Notes: generated by a model from the letters alone, not told the origin. 64,000 bases of DNA from Epiperipatus broadwayi (GCA_028023455.1 JAQFVV010012537.1:2046001-2110000), one strand, 5' to 3'. Counted from the stretch's first letter, positions 48,546 to 60,961 are shown. Numbers and translations: made by a program.

Positions 48546-49479
48546 TGTTCAATGGAGGTGTAAATGGTATTATATATATATAAATCAATGCATAATAGAA
48601 CAAGAAGTGGAAAGAAATTATGATATGAACAATATGACTTCTCCAGAAATAATAAATCGTTGATTATTTATTATTATACTTAATAGTAATATATATATAA
48701 TTTAAAAATAAAACTATTTATTCAAGGTAGTTTGCCAGTTTGGAATATGTGATCGTAATTAACAAAGAAGACGCTATTACAAGAGGATAAACAAATGTAA
48801 TCGAGTCACAAAAATATTCTAGAAAAGGATTTAGTATAAGACTGAATACAGTAAAGTAATTGATGAATCATTATAAAAAGAAAATGTCTGAGAAAAATAT
48901 CAAAAGTCTAGACAGTTGGTACTATTACTACTAAACGGAAAGAGCATATAATAATACTAACTAAAATTACAATATATGTAAAATATATATATAAATTTTA
49001 ACGCAATCATATGTGCAAGTAAGCCAAATGTATGTAGCGTGAGAAAGGACTGGCTAATTATTTTACTTGAATTGTTGATTAAAGGTCTTGAAAGCTTGTA
49101 ATAGATTACGCTAAAATGTCCGCTTACGGTTTACTCATATATATATAATTTGTTAGTATTCATATTAATTTAAAAACAACGGGAAGTCAAGAGCATAATA
49201 TGTTTTAAATTTAATATAGTTCCAAATTTTAGCACCTGTTCTTTTTGTAAATATTTCTTTTTCTTTTTTTAAAACCACTTTTTAAAGTTGTCTGATCACA
49301 TTTCCCGTTTTGATTTGAAAAAAAAAAAGATTCTTTTTTTTTTTAAAAAAAAAATTCTGTCGTTTTGGGTGCATTTAAATTTTATTAAATATTTTTTATA
49401 TATGTAAAACAATAAATTATGCATATATTCTATTATCACTGTAAACATTTGAAAAAAAAAATCGAAAAGCTTATTGGCT
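48546..49479. other. AT-rich non-coding DNA
   Basis: No gene recognised. Poly-A/T tracts dominate (49310-49350). Confidence 0.55.
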
Positions 49480-49580
49480 GGGATTTCATAAGAAATTCGA
49501 ACACCGGAAATAACGATCACACAGCAATCTACAGACCTTGAGTTCCGGACTTTCACCATTCTAACACCACTCCACGGAGT
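49480..49580 (-). mobile_element. Putative tRNA-like SINE relic, minus strand
   Basis: Reverse complement reads GTGGAGTGGTGTTAGAATGG (box A-like), then TCCGGAACTCAAGGTCTG and, further on, GGTGTTCGAAT (box B-like). A diverged counterpart lies at 53150-53235 on the plus strand. No clear A tail or target duplication was found. Confidence 0.4.
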
Positions 49581-49664
49581 ATATTGACTATGAGGGGAAA
49601 AAAGATAATTTCTTTAAAAATAACATAGTAAATTAATTAATTATACACAGTTACAATTTAAATA

Positions 49665-50310
49665 ATATTAGAGAGGATTTGAACCCAGACTTTCAAATTC
49701 CCTTTAATCAACTCCAGCTTATACAACCCAACGCACACGACCATATACATACTAAAAAGATACGTGATCTCCAATGTACGTATTTTGTGCTGAGCCAGCA
49801 CTCGTAAGTTGGTCCAGATAATCTTCCACACACATATATAATCAGCGATTGGTTTATATTAAGATAGCAAATCTACACACTTTAATGGACAAGCTTCATT
49901 CCTTTCCACCCTCCAATTCTTCAGCCATCCATATTAATGAAAATCTGTCTAATGATGTCAAGTTCAAAGCCCTTGTTTACCAATTTTGTTATTAGTAAAC
50001 AAGAACTTTGAACTTGCCATCATCAGATTTTTTATGATATGGATGCTGAAGAATTGGAGAGTAGAGAAGATTGAAGCCTGTTCACTAAAGTTTGATGATT
50101 TGCCATCTTAATATAAAGTGAGCACTGATTATATATATATGTGTGGGAGATGATGATCTAGAACAACTGATAAATGCTGGTTCAGCACAAAATACGGATA
50201 TATCATTTATTTTTTTCGCATGTATTTGGACGTGTGTGTCGGTTGTATAAGATGGAATGAATGACTAAAGAGGGCTTGAAAGTCTGTGTTCAAATCCCCT
50301 CTAATTACAT
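49665..50310. mobile_element. Fold-back element with 316-bp arms
   Basis: Left arm 49665-49980 and right arm 49995-50310 are diverged reverse complements (by eye about 80 percent) around a 14-base loop. Matching pairs include GCCCTTGTTTAC/GTAAACAAG, CAGATT/AATCTG with GATGATG, ATTCTTCAGC/GCTGAAGAAT, and TTGTGCTGAGCCAGCA/TGCTGGTTCAGCACAA. A single arm of the same family occurs at 53490-53830. No protein coding. Confidence 0.8.
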
Positions 50311-50744
50311 CAAGCTTAAAAGTATATATATATAATATACTTGTCATTAATTATAATATATTCTAAATGCTGCATAAAATAATTTACTACTAATTGAAAG
50401 ATATTTTAATTCCTCCTGTAAATCTTAAATGGAACTAAACAGGGTAGAATCCTAATGTCCACTCCATATCTTTTTGTCTGTGCAGTTATTATTTTATATG
50501 GTTTTTCATATAGTAAATACTTATAGATAGAAAGCTTATCAATGTGAACCAATCAGTATTGTGAGTTTATTGTCTTTTGTTTCTGAATTTGAATCTAGAA
50601 ATCATCACAATGGACTTACTAACCTTCATCCAAATTATTCAACATATTTTAAAGACTCTTTTCATCTTCAGCAACATTTTAATTTTCTACCTCCCCAATA
50701 TCTTTTGCTCCTCCACAATCTACATATTTATTTAATAGTCATCC
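50311..50744. other. AT-rich non-coding DNA
   Basis: No gene recognised. The 62-codon frame at 50561-50749 has no known family. Confidence 0.5.
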
Positions 50745-51440
50745 TGTAATGTTGCCTAATTTCTTCAATTAATCAATATCACTATTCTCCAGTCTAATTC
50801 TTATTCTTTATCAAGTATACATATTTCAAGTCTATCTTCTCCCTTTCCAAAATACATCTTTATTTTTTAACATGGTCGTAAGTTTATTCAAAATTATCAA
50901 TTGTTTTTTCCACATCCACAAAACATATACCAATTCCTTTATCCGTTTCGGTGTATATCTTTGTAATTGTTTTCCAACACTAATATCATCACTTGTACAT
51001 TTCTCTCTCTGAGAATCTAACTGTTCTTCTTCAATATAATATTCTCTCTTCCCATAAATTGAGTTAAAATCTTCAATAAAACTTTAGAAGCATAAGATAA
51101 CAAACTTATTGCCCTCTACTCCTCACATTTAGCAGCTTTCTTCTTTTTAGCAATTGAAATAAGCACAGTCCTCAAAAAATCTTCATGCCAAACTTCACTA
51201 CTATATATCAAATTGCAAAGTCCAACCATTTCATTCATCATAATTTCTCCTATTTCTTTCAAATTTTTTTATAGGTATTGTATCAAATCTAATAAACTTA
51301 CTATTTTTCATTTGTTTAATCGACTTTATTATTTCATCTCTAAATATATCCATACCTTTATTATCTACTTGAATATCTTCTTCAATTTCAATTTTATCAT
51401 GATATTCAAAAGCATATTAATATTTTGAATCTTCATCAAG
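50745..51440 (-). pseudogene. Non-LTR reverse transcriptase relic, minus strand
   Basis: Minus-strand translation gives SEVWHEDFLRTVLISIAKKK (about 51205-51140), followed after a stop by RAISLLSYASKVLLKILTQF. These are the conserved W-x-x-x-x-x-I-P-I-x-K-K and Y-R-x-I-S-L-L-S blocks of LINE RTs. Further on come a decayed F-R-x-G block and YVLWMWKKQLIILNKL-type residues in the place of the C-x-x-D-x-x-K-A-F-D box. The lineage differs from the RTE-like family (it has S-Y-A-S-K-V rather than S-V-L-Y-K-I). No intact frame remains. Confidence 0.7.
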
Positions 51441-51859
51441 TTGCATTGTCTTGACACCAATTTAATATTTATATATGTTTTAGTATTCTTAGTTTTTAAT
51501 AACTGTAAACACCTCTATCCATTATCTAGAACCACAAAAGCCCATGCAATAGTAATTTACACATAACTGTAAATAGATATCTATACCTTTTCCACTTCTG
51601 CTACCTAAGAGTAATGAATTTTTATTTAAAAACATGATTTAAATATTTTGAATTTTATAAAATGGTAACAAAAATTTTCACAATAACATAAAGCTATGAA
51701 GTAGTAAAAAAAAGTATATATAAAAAGGTTGAAAATTTAAAAATGTGTCTTCTTAATATTGGGGGGAAAAAGTTACAATAATAGAAATAAAATATGCTTA
51801 TTAAAATGATAGAAATCAGAAGTTTATGAAAAAATCTACAAAAAAATTATATAATGATA

Positions 51860-52800
51860 ACAAGAAACAAATCGCCTCTATTAATACAAGTTTTTTTAAT
51901 TCTAAATATTTTAAGTGAAAACTAAGATATGAAATCCCTGAAGAGTATGAAAGTCAAAAATGATGGAATTATTATAGATACTTTAAGGTAAGCAGGTGAT
52001 GAAATAGAAAAATTATTGGCAAAGTTGTTTATCAGTCAAGTGTTGGTGGTCGAGTGATCAGCACAGCTGCCTTACAAGCAGTTGTCGCAGGTTCACTTCC
52101 CAGTTGATGCTTTGACACATGAAAAAAAAAAGTTGTTTATCAATTCTTTTTAATGGTAAAGATATACTAGATGCTAGGCCAAAATATTAATATTTAAATA
52201 AGATAAAAAGAAAATATTAAAAATTATAAACCTACCAATATTTTATCACTTCTATTCACAATCTTTTTTATATTAATGCAATTCTCTTCAGAAATCTCAA
52301 GCCAATCAAAATAAAATTAAAAGTAATTCTAGTGCAGCAGATCATTAACAAGTATGAGTTACCCGTATGCAAATGGATTTGAAAATTATCAAAACATTTG
52401 ATTCTATAATACTTTTGGGCTGGATGGTTGAATCTTTATATTGTCAACCCATAGACTTAGGACTATAATAAACCCAAAAACATTTATAGAATAATAACAG
52501 TAGTAATTAGACTACATAATGATACTGATAAAGTTAAGATTAATTAAGCTGTAATGCAAATCGATTTCACATCACCAACACTTTTTATAGTAGTTTTTGA
52601 TGGAAGTCTTTTGTAGATTAAAAAAGAAATTTATAAAAATAAATGAATAGTACTTAAATCAAATGGATTTTTCAGACAATGCATTTCTTTTCATAAATAA
52701 TACTTCAGAGCTTTATAAACTGTTTAAGATGTATAGGATGCAAGCAGAAAAGTTATTAAAATTTGAAATATATATATTTCTTATTCTGTTATTAGATCTT
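51860..52800 (+). pseudogene. RTE-like LINE relic split by a SINE
   Basis: Plus-strand copy of the 22-24 kb family. AATGATGGAATTATTATAGA (51959 on) corresponds to GNDGIIID; later come GCTTCAGAGC-like ATACTTCAGAGCTTTATAAA (52700 on) and CAGACAATGCATTTCTTTTC, corresponding to the ADDVVVF region. Stops and indels occur throughout. A 94-bp SINE interrupts it at 52035-52128, with the LINE reading on directly after the duplicated 14-base target. Confidence 0.75.
52035..52128 (+). mobile_element. tRNA-derived SINE, copy 2, nested in a LINE, 14-bp TSD
   Basis: The body has box A-like TGGTCGAGTGA (52047-52057) and box B GGTTCACTTCC (52090-52100), ending TTTGACACATG plus an A tail. The flank AAAGTTGTTTATCA occurs at 52021-52034 and 52129-52142. 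Its end and length resemble the copy at 43409-43513, so both are probably one family. Confidence 0.88.
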
Positions 52801-53489
52801 TTTATATACTTTATTACGAGTTGATATCATCTTATAAATGTTTTAAAACATTAATTATTGATAAGAAAGTCATTAAGTTTATTATGTGAGATATTAAATT
52901 TATGATCAATCATTAGAATATATACCGCAAGCTGTGACTTAGGAATACATTGGTCAAGTATTATACAAAAATGGTAATCTGTACACACATATATATTACA
53001 TTATTAACTTTAAATTACAATTTTAATCTTTTAGTTGGGTTTTAGTAAATTTCAAAGTAACAGAAGACTTCTGAATTTAACATTATTGCAGTTTTTAACA
53101 TTTTGAAAGACAGTTTTATTATTCTCTAAAGATTTCATTTATTTATTAAGTGATAAAATGTCCGACTCTGGAACTCGAAGTCCATGGATCATCGCGCAGT
53201 CTGTCACTTCCGAAGTTCAAACTTTTCATAAACTCCCGAGAAATAAACTATTTGATTAATTTAATTTTAATTGCTCGTTTAACTTAACTATGATTATGTA
53301 GAATTGTAGATATTTTATATTATCAATCAGATAAGCACAGAAACATGAGCATAAAAAATTAAATACAATATTTATTCACGAAGGGAGAGGGGCTATTAAA
53401 TATTACTCTATATAAAATTGAATACAAGTGCTTTTTCAAATAAAGTGATTAATACATTGCACAGGCTTAAACCTGCATTTATATATGTA
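52801..53489. other. AT-rich non-coding DNA with a possible SINE-like relic
   Basis: No gene recognised. A stretch at 53150-53235 contains TCTGGAACTCGAAGTCCATG and CTTCCGAAGTTCAAAC, which aligns loosely to the reverse complement of 49490-49560. Confidence 0.45.
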
Positions 53490-53830
53490 ATATATGCGGG
53501 GTTCGAACTCAGACTTTCACACGACCCACCACTCTCAGTGCCATCTCATATTGCAGACCCACCTGATCACACACATGTTGAAAAGATAAATAATCACCAA
53601 TATGCGTATTTCATGCTAAACCAGCAATCATCAGTTGGTCTAGATTACTATCCTCACACACACATATATAAGCAGTGCTCAGATTTGTATTAAGATAGCC
53701 AATCTTCATACTTTAATGGACAGGCTTAAAACTATTCCAATTCACAACTCTTCAGCCTTCCATTTCATTGAAAATCTGATGATGGAACGTTCAAAGCCCT
53801 TGTTAGTGCCAAGGTTGTCATCCTACCCAT
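53490..53830 (+). repeat. Single arm of the fold-back family
   Basis: Similar to the left arm at 49665-49980: GAACTCAGACTTTCA, ATGCGTATTTCATGCTAAAC, AGTTGGTCTAGAT, ACACACATATATAA, TTAAGATAGCCAATCT, ACTTTAATGGACAGGCTT, CTTCAGCC and GAAAATCTGATGATGG with TTCAAAGCCCTTGTT. It has no inverted partner downstream. Confidence 0.78.
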
Positions 53831-54509
53831 GTTAACGTATTAGTCATTCTGACCCCTCATGTACAGGAGAATAATCCATTTATATATACATATGTGAGGG
53901 ATGGGCAGACCTTTTATACACTATTTATATAAATTAAAATGATTAAAAATATTGCTAATAATAAGGGCGATATATTTAAATCCCGATAATAAAGTGCGAT
54001 ATATTTAAAATGAAAAAATAATAGTTGTTTTTTCTTCTTCTAAGCATTAATAGATACAAAAAAAAAAACCCAAGCAAATAAAATAGGTATGTTAAGATAG
54101 TTAATCGAAAGTTAGTTTGTGTTTAAGTAAGGAAAAAATATATTCAAAGGATAATCTTTGCTCATCTTCATTGCGATAGTTTGCCACTGCGTTTCATTTC
54201 TTTAACATTATTTGCTTCAGCGACTCAACCACCCAATCCATGCTTTGTCTAATAAAATATATGTACTATTCTGCAATCTGGGCGAGAAATAAATGTTGTC
54301 GTCTGACGCAAGATTTTAAGAATTGAAGACATACTACATTCATCTCCCAAGTCTACGATCTGGAGTTCAAATCTAGTCCAAATGAAATTCTTTCAAAAGA
54401 TTTAGGAATTTTTTCTCAAGTGACTGTTCTTTAGCTAATATTGAGTCAACACATGGATGCCTAACTATCGTTAGCTAGAAAATAAAAGAATGGTTCAAAT
54501 TCTCAACAC
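53831..54509. other. Non-coding DNA
   Basis: No gene, repeat boundary or promoter recognised. Confidence 0.5.
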
Positions 54510-55205
54510 CTACGATATGTATGTAAATGCTTAAATGCACATACATATATAGATATAAACTTAATCAGAAAAAGTAATGTTTAAATAAATTAAAGAATTT
54601 TAAAAGCTGATTCTTTTAAAATAGTAAGTAAATGATTTATAACTTTTAAGATTAGAAAAAGATTATTTTCTGAAAAGTAATAACAGTCTAATTAATGAGG
54701 ATAGAATACGTTGTCAATGAAATAAAACTATTAAAGGAATTGGTGTTTAGATTTCCTTCATAAAATAAAAAAACGATAAACTGAAATAATTCATTAATTA
54801 AAGTCAATGATAACGATGTAAATTCTTATATAGAGGATTGAAATGAAGAATCACCTGAGCAGAAGGACGGGAATTTGAGCCAATCAATTTCAGGGATAAA
54901 AACAATGAATGCCTCAGTACGAATTGTATCAAGAAGACCACTTGATTCTTGGAGCTTCACCTGTGCATACGGACATAAGCTGATGCAGAACGTCTCCCTT
55001 GGCACAGGGACTTCAAGTGTGGAGAGCTGGCCTCCGAACATGGAAGCAACCAGCTAAGACTCTTACAGGTTGTATTGATCTACATTATTATTTATGTACA
55101 CCTTATGGCCATATTAGGTAAAATAATTGTAGGTAAAATAATTGTATGTATGTAAATAGTTGACATGCTATTAATTATTGTTCATTAAATTATCTAAATA
55201 TTAAC
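54510..55205 (+). repeat. Dispersed 0.7-kb repeat, copy 1 (LTR-like, tentative)
   Basis: Collinear with 56490-57235. Shared landmarks: AAGATTAGAAAAAGATTATT, AAGTAATAACAGTCTAATTA, TTTAGATTTCCTT, AATCACCTGAG, TTGGCACAGGGACTTC, GTGGAGAGCTGGCCTCCGAA, and TTGTATTGATCTACATTATT. The open frames inside (54826-55057) are not conserved as protein, so it is non-coding. Confidence 0.85.
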
Positions 55206-55769
55206 TTTTTAATGGTGACCTAATAATTAACAAGATTGATAATTATTGACTTTTCTTTAACTGTTTCTCTGCAGGAAGTCATTGGACAGCAGTCTTTGTC
55301 CTACTGAGGGTTATTTATTTCAAAAGACTGTTTTTCTATTTAATTTAGAATAGTCTACTGAAAAAAGCAATAGATAATAATAGAAAAAATTATATAAAAA
55401 GAAATATCTTATTAAAATCACACACACACACACCTATAAATAAAATTTATAAAAGTAAAAAGGGTATAACAAAATATGAAAATGATATACAAAATAAAAA
55501 TGTGAATTGTTTAATGAAAACAGAAGAAAATATAATAATAATAATAAAAAAAAGAGTCATGTCACATGACCCCATATAAACAAAGAGCTTTGCTAGTTGC
55601 TAAACAAGCTTAATGATAAATGCTTAGCAAGAGAAAGCATTTAAAATATCTCTATCAGAAATCACACCCAAATCCCAGACCAATGGTTTCGTGCTTTGGT
55701 GCTCCTCAGTGAAGCACTAGGATAGTTTCAGACATTAGAGTTGTTTTAATAATAAGTAAGCATAAAGAT
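55206..55769. other. Non-coding DNA holding short element copy 2
   Basis: A CA run occurs at 55416-55431 and an AATAATAAT tract near 55533-55546, the latter just before the short interspersed element. Confidence 0.55.
55552..55725 (-). mobile_element. Short interspersed element of unknown class, copy 2
   Basis: Shares the landmarks of 31557-31746, including CACATGACC, GATAAATGCTTAGC, CATTTAAAATATCTCTATCA and TGGTTTCGTGCTTTGG. It is preceded by an AATAATAAT run, which would be the tail if the element reads on the minus strand. Confidence 0.65.
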
Positions 55770-56489
55770 GGAATGACGATTTAAAAAGAGAAATGACACC
55801 ATGAAATGTGGGAATGAGTTATTAAAAAAAATTATATAGTAATAAAGAACAAAAACAGTCTGCAATCATAACATTATTTGAATAGCCAAATATTTTAAAT
55901 AAAAAGGTGAAATGTACAATTAAATCTGTGAAGAAAATAAAAATTCCAAGAAATGATGGAGTTATTAAGAAGTAGCTTGTAAAAAAAAAAAAAAAAAAAA
56001 TTATTAGTAAAAATATTTGAAGACTACAATTGTAATTTCATTATTTAAAAAAAGTGATAAAGAAGATATGAGAAATTAAAGACCTATTAATCTGCTATCA
56101 GTTCTATGCAAGATCTTTGCTAAAAAATACTGGGTTCAAATAAAAAAAAACCAAGGCGGATTTAATGTAATGGATTACTTTCAAATGTTGAGTTTAGTTA
56201 CAGAAAAGACCAATGAGTTTGAGCTGTTATTTTGCTTTAGATTTGCAGAGTAGAAAAAGATTTCCATAATGATTAAAACTTTGCTCAATAATATTATACT
56301 CTGAAGAATATTTAACAATCTGAAATAGCTGTGATTTGGTTATACTGATAAAGAATGATTTTGCATTTTCAAAACTTTTAATAAATAATTATTTTTGGAT
56401 TAAAATGGAAGGCTACAAAATGTAAAATTAAGTTATCTAGAGTCTTTAGATTCTTTTTGTTTTTGCAAATAATGCTTCAGAGCAACGGA
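55770..56489 (+). pseudogene. RTE-like LINE relic
   Basis: Plus-strand match to the 22-24 kb copy from the linker end (GATTTAAAAAGAGAAATGACA) through AAATGATGGAGTTATTA (GNDGII region) and CCTATTAATCTGCTATCAG (RPISLLS region). It ends at TTTTTGCAAATAATGCTTCA (FANNAS, just after the ADD box), directly against the second 0.7-kb repeat. Internal deletions and a poly-A run (55980-56000) break the frame. Confidence 0.75.
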
Positions 56490-57093
56490 TACATTGCGAT
56501 ATTATGTGTATGTTTAAATACAATACATATATAGGTATAAACTTATTAAGAAAATCTAATAAGTTTAATAACTTAAAGAATTTTAAAAAGTGACTTTTAA
56601 AATAGTAAGTAAAAGATTTATAACTTTTAAGACAAGATTTATAACTTTTAAGATTAGAAAAAGATTATTTTGTAAAAAGTAATAACAGTCTAATTAATGG
56701 GGGTACTAATATGTCATTAATGAAATAAAACAATTAAAGGAATTCGTATTTAGATTTCCTTTATAAGATAAATGATAAACTGAAATAACTCATTAATTAA
56801 AGTCAGAGATAAGAATCACCTGAGTGGGTGGATGAGAGTACGAGCCAATTAACTTCGGGAATAAAAACAGTGAATGTCTCAGTACGAATTGGATTAAGAA
56901 GATTTCATTTGATTCTTGGAGCTTCACCTGTGCACATAGACATGAGCTGTAGCATAATGTTTCCCTTGGCACAGGGACTTCGAAGTGTGGAGAGCTGGCC
57001 TCCGAACACGGGAGCAGCCAGCTAGGACTCTTACATGTTGTATTGATCTACATTATTATTTATGTACATCTTCAGACCTTATTATATAAAATA

Positions 57094-57130
<37 letters not shown>

Positions 57131-57132
57131 AA

Positions 57133-57174
<42 letters not shown>

Positions 57175-57235
57175 TTGACATACTGTTAATTATTGTTCAT
57201 TACATTATCTAAATATTAACTGTTTAGTGGTGTTT
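56490..57235 (+). repeat. Dispersed 0.7-kb repeat, copy 2 (LTR-like, tentative)
   Basis: Collinear with copy 1 and about 1.98 kb downstream of it. It differs by a short tandem duplication of GATTTATAACTTTTAAGA near 56615 and by expansion of an (AT)n tract (57090-57170). It ends at the start of a gypsy leader and Gag relic, so it could be that element's 5' LTR. I could not confirm TG/CA ends or a PBS. Confidence 0.75.
57090..57170. repeat. (AT)n microsatellite
   Basis: Two TATATA runs around a short TTTATATATATAAACTATT core. Copy 1 of the repeat lacks this expansion. Confidence 0.9.
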
Positions 57236-58505
57236 TGTACTTTTGGGAAGTGCGCTCTTAGATTAGACAGACATAACAATTGGTACAGTCACAGTCTTGA
57301 TTCAAACCAGAATAACGGTTAAATTTGGGAAAAGACTAAGCAATGCAAGTAACAATCAGTGAATTTGATATCAGTTATGCAAATAGTTGCTCCTGTATGT
57401 TCAACATGCAGAAAAATACTTATTCATTAATAAAGTTAAAGATGATAAGTATAAGATTACTTCATTATTATGCTTTGCTGGGAGAGAAGTTAATGAGATA
57501 GCCAACAGGCTCACTGAACCTCTAACTCCTGAAGATTGTACATATGATCAGGTTAACGAGCATTTGTCAAATCATTTTAACTTGCAACCCTCTAGGCATG
57601 TCACTAGACTGTAATTCTCAGTCTGTAACCAAGGTTGGGATGAAAGCATAAAAGATTACAATAGTGCACTTTGTAATCTAGCAAAGATTTCCATCTATGG
57701 ATTGTTCCTAGACAAAGCCCTTCTGGAAGAATTTCTGATGGGTATGTGTGACGATAGTTTATGGCAATAATTATTGGCCATAAGCAATTTAAATTATATA
57801 GAGACTATAAAACACGTGATAGCCTATGAACTCTTGCTTGAGCAATCTTAAAAATTTGCCAAGTTCAAGATTAATAGCAAATCACAAAGACATTTGTAAA
57901 ACCATAAAAGAAAGAATGGTTGAAGAGTAATCATAATAGAGATAACAGGGAATACCCATGTATATGTTTTTGCTATGAGAAAAAGGGTCACAAAGCTAGC
58001 AATTGTTTTCATAAATGTAAACACTGGAATAATTGTAAAAAAAGAGGGCACATGGAAAAAAAACAATGATTCCAACAGGGAAAGAAATAGTTATAAATGT
58101 TCCCATCAGAGCCAGGCAAGTCAGCATACTAATATTAAAAAAATGTTCCATTTATGATGACAAAATTATGTTAAAACTAAAGTTGTGTGATTGGCCAATA
58201 TTTATGGAGATTGTCAGTGGTAGCAGAATATCATTGATATTAATCTGCAAATGGCATACTGTTACATCCAAGTATAGGACAAGATCCATTATCCAAAAAA
58301 AACTTACTTAGAGGTGTTAGATATGAATGGTAACACCATTAGAATAAAGGGCATAGTTGAAGTGCCTGTACAAGTCAGGGCAAAATTAATGTACTACCAC
58401 TATATGTAGTACATGCCCCTATTGACCCAATATTAGGACAAGTCTGATTCAGTGAAATGAGAGTAAAAACAATAATTACTAAAAATAAACAAACAGGTAT
58501 TTACA
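57236..58505 (+). pseudogene. Ty3/gypsy Gag-protease relic
   Basis: Plus-strand frames in order. Capsid-type Gag: KITSLLCFAGREVNEIANRL, then YDQVNEHLSNHF (57387-57614). After a stop, SIKDYNSALCNLAKI and ALLEEFLMG, the usual end of the Ty3 Gag domain. A zinc-knuckle region at about 57961-58070 reads CFCYEKKGHKASNC, then CKKRGH; the second Cys of the first CCHC box appears replaced by Tyr. A protease-like frame at about 58165-58310 has FMEIVSGSRISLI, where D-T/S-G is expected, so the active Asp is lost. Then VLDMNGNTIRIKGIVEVP. The RT is not recognisable after 58505. Gag would form the particle and protease would process it; multiple stops show it is dead. Confidence 0.82.
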
Positions 58506-60384
58506 TTTTTTGTTGCAAGAAATGATATTGCAACAACTGAACTTTTAATAATATACATTTATTCCATTAAAAAGGGAAAGTGAAGGATTGTTTTATACAA
58601 CCATTGAAGCAGTCTGAAATCCTTTACATCCTAAAAACAAATGTGTATCTATGATTTATAAAAAAAACTGTTCATATTCAGCAGCTCACAAAGTTATCAC
58701 TTTTGCAAGATTTTCCATTTTTCTTGGGATAACATGATACACAAAGTTCTTGCTGATAGTTATGCCAATGTATGACCATCTTTTGAAAGTAGTGGATGAC
58801 TCCTCAGTAGTGGGCACTTTTCAAATTTTAATCATTTTTATTGGATAAAAATGTCATTCAATGAATTCACTCAATAGAGATTAAAGCTGGACAGTAAATC
58901 ACTTGTAGATCTTACGTTCACCAGATGATCCATTAATCAATACAGCCTTTTTTCCATGACATCACAGATATCTTAACTCATAAAATTAGCAGTGAAACCA
59001 ACATTTTGATTACTAACTTTCTACTGATAGGAATATTATCTCATATTCACTTAAAAAATTAAGGCATTTTCTTTTTAGGAGATTGTAAATATGTTTAATT
59101 TGGCCTTTTATATACACATTTGTTTGCGACATCACCACTGAACTAATATGGAAGTACCAATAAAAATCTTATGTAAATAAAAAAATTTAGATTTTCCAAT
59201 CATTTTCATTTAAATATCCTAATTTATATAGAAAGTAACATATCAGTATTAATAATTTATTTAAAAATAAAACTTATTTTTTAAAATATTGCTTCACAAT
59301 TACAGTTATTCTGCATATGGTGAAATTATCTTTATCAATAATATTTTATGGGGCTTAAATATGTTTTACAAATCAGAGTACTGACATGCTCTGGGATTGA
59401 TTCCTGTACTGTGTAATGTTAAATTTTTTTAATAATGTTATCTTTTTCTTATGATGCTGTATTATTTTTTTATGCATTTTACTAAATAGCTTTTCCTAAT
59501 TTTATAACAATATTAACTTTTTTTAATTGCTTGCCACTGTATTATCCTTTTACATTTTTACTAAATAGCTTTTCCTTGGATGTGTTCTGTAGCTAAAACA
59601 TGTAATTGATCACTAATCTACACTATGGTACAAATCTAAGGAAAACAGAATGAGTAAAAAAATAATTTTTAAAAAGATATTATTGCACACCAAAATATTT
59701 CATTGTTAACAAATTTCATGGTAACAATATTATTTAATACAACCCTTTACATGATTTGTACTATTGACAAAGTCTAAAAAATATCTATAGTGACCAAGTC
59801 TTTGATTTTTTTAAAATAGTTTTTTAACATAACCTATGAATAAACAAAAAAAGGGCAAGGCATTTTAATTGCTTCTAAAAATGTATGAATAACCAATCTA
59901 AGTATAAAAATTTCTAATTTCTTTCCTTAAATAAATGCTGGCTAGATCTCTAATTATCATATTATATAATAAAGTATATAAAAGGACTTATTAATATGCA
60001 TTAAAATATAATATGTTAGTGTAAATATTTTACTATTGAACAAGAACAAATATATTTTTGTTAATAAAAAATGTAGACAAGTTTTGTGTCTGAGAGGTTC
60101 TGATTTAAAAATAACAAATAGATGTTGAAAACAAAGAACCTTTTTAACAAGGTGTTAATGGGATGCAAGAGTTATATCAGCCATGTTACTTAAAATTGAT
60201 ATAGTTTGGTCATTCTAATAAAATATAAAATGTAAATATAAAAATTTAAAATATTGATATGTCTATAATAAATAACTGTTTAATTGTGGACTAACACCAC
60301 CTAAAATTTAAATAATAGTGTAAATATACCATCTGGTTAAAACTCAGCAATTTTACAAATAGAGTGGAGACATTTAGCTAAAAA
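58506..60384. other. AT-rich non-coding DNA
   Basis: Expected gypsy RT/RNase H could not be traced here. The phrase TTTTACTAAATAGCTTTTCC recurs at about 59478 and 59557, a short local direct repeat. Otherwise nothing was recognised. Confidence 0.5.
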
Positions 60385-60615
60385 AATGTGTTAGTTTTAC
60401 AAGAAATATTTTGTGGATCGAAATGAAAATCTAAGAAAATAAAAATAAATGTAAATAGTCATCTAAATTTTGCATATGATGTGACATCTTTCATAAATAA
60501 TGCTTCACCACTTCACAAAATATTACAAAAATTACTAAATATAAGTAAGAAAGTAAGGCTACTATAAATCCAAAATCAGATAACATAATAAATAAATAAT
60601 CAAATGATTTGCTGT
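60385..60615 (+). pseudogene. RTE-like LINE relic, RT part
   Basis: TTACAAGAAATATTTTGTGG corresponds to LQEVFCG, TTTTGCATATGATGTGACAT to the decayed FADDVV box, and AATAATGCTTCACCACTTCA to NNASELQ. It stops at about 60615 where the family sequence is lost, and resumes at 61678. Confidence 0.72.
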
Positions 60616-60909
60616 TTAAAATTAATGTGAGCCCTGAAAGTGATGGAATGAAACTACAATACATGGACTTTGAACTCCAAAATCTGCCATATTATTTTAA
60701 TTCACACAAATTAATTAAAGTAATTTTCAATGACTTTTCAAAAAATAAGACTATAGTAAATAATTAGAAAAACAATGTGATTAGGACAGAGTACTAATAT
60801 ACCACAAACTGGTATGTATGGGGCCAGACTATAATCTGGAGCCATATACTCATGTATTTACTTTAATTGAAAAAAACACATAAATTTTATTTAATGAGTG
60901 TATTCACTC

Positions 60910-60961
<52 letters not shown>

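Noticed and set aside
54826-57025. Frames in the 0.7-kb repeats as a shared protein
   Set aside because: The copies differ by frame-changing indels and stops, so the shared DNA is not under coding constraint.
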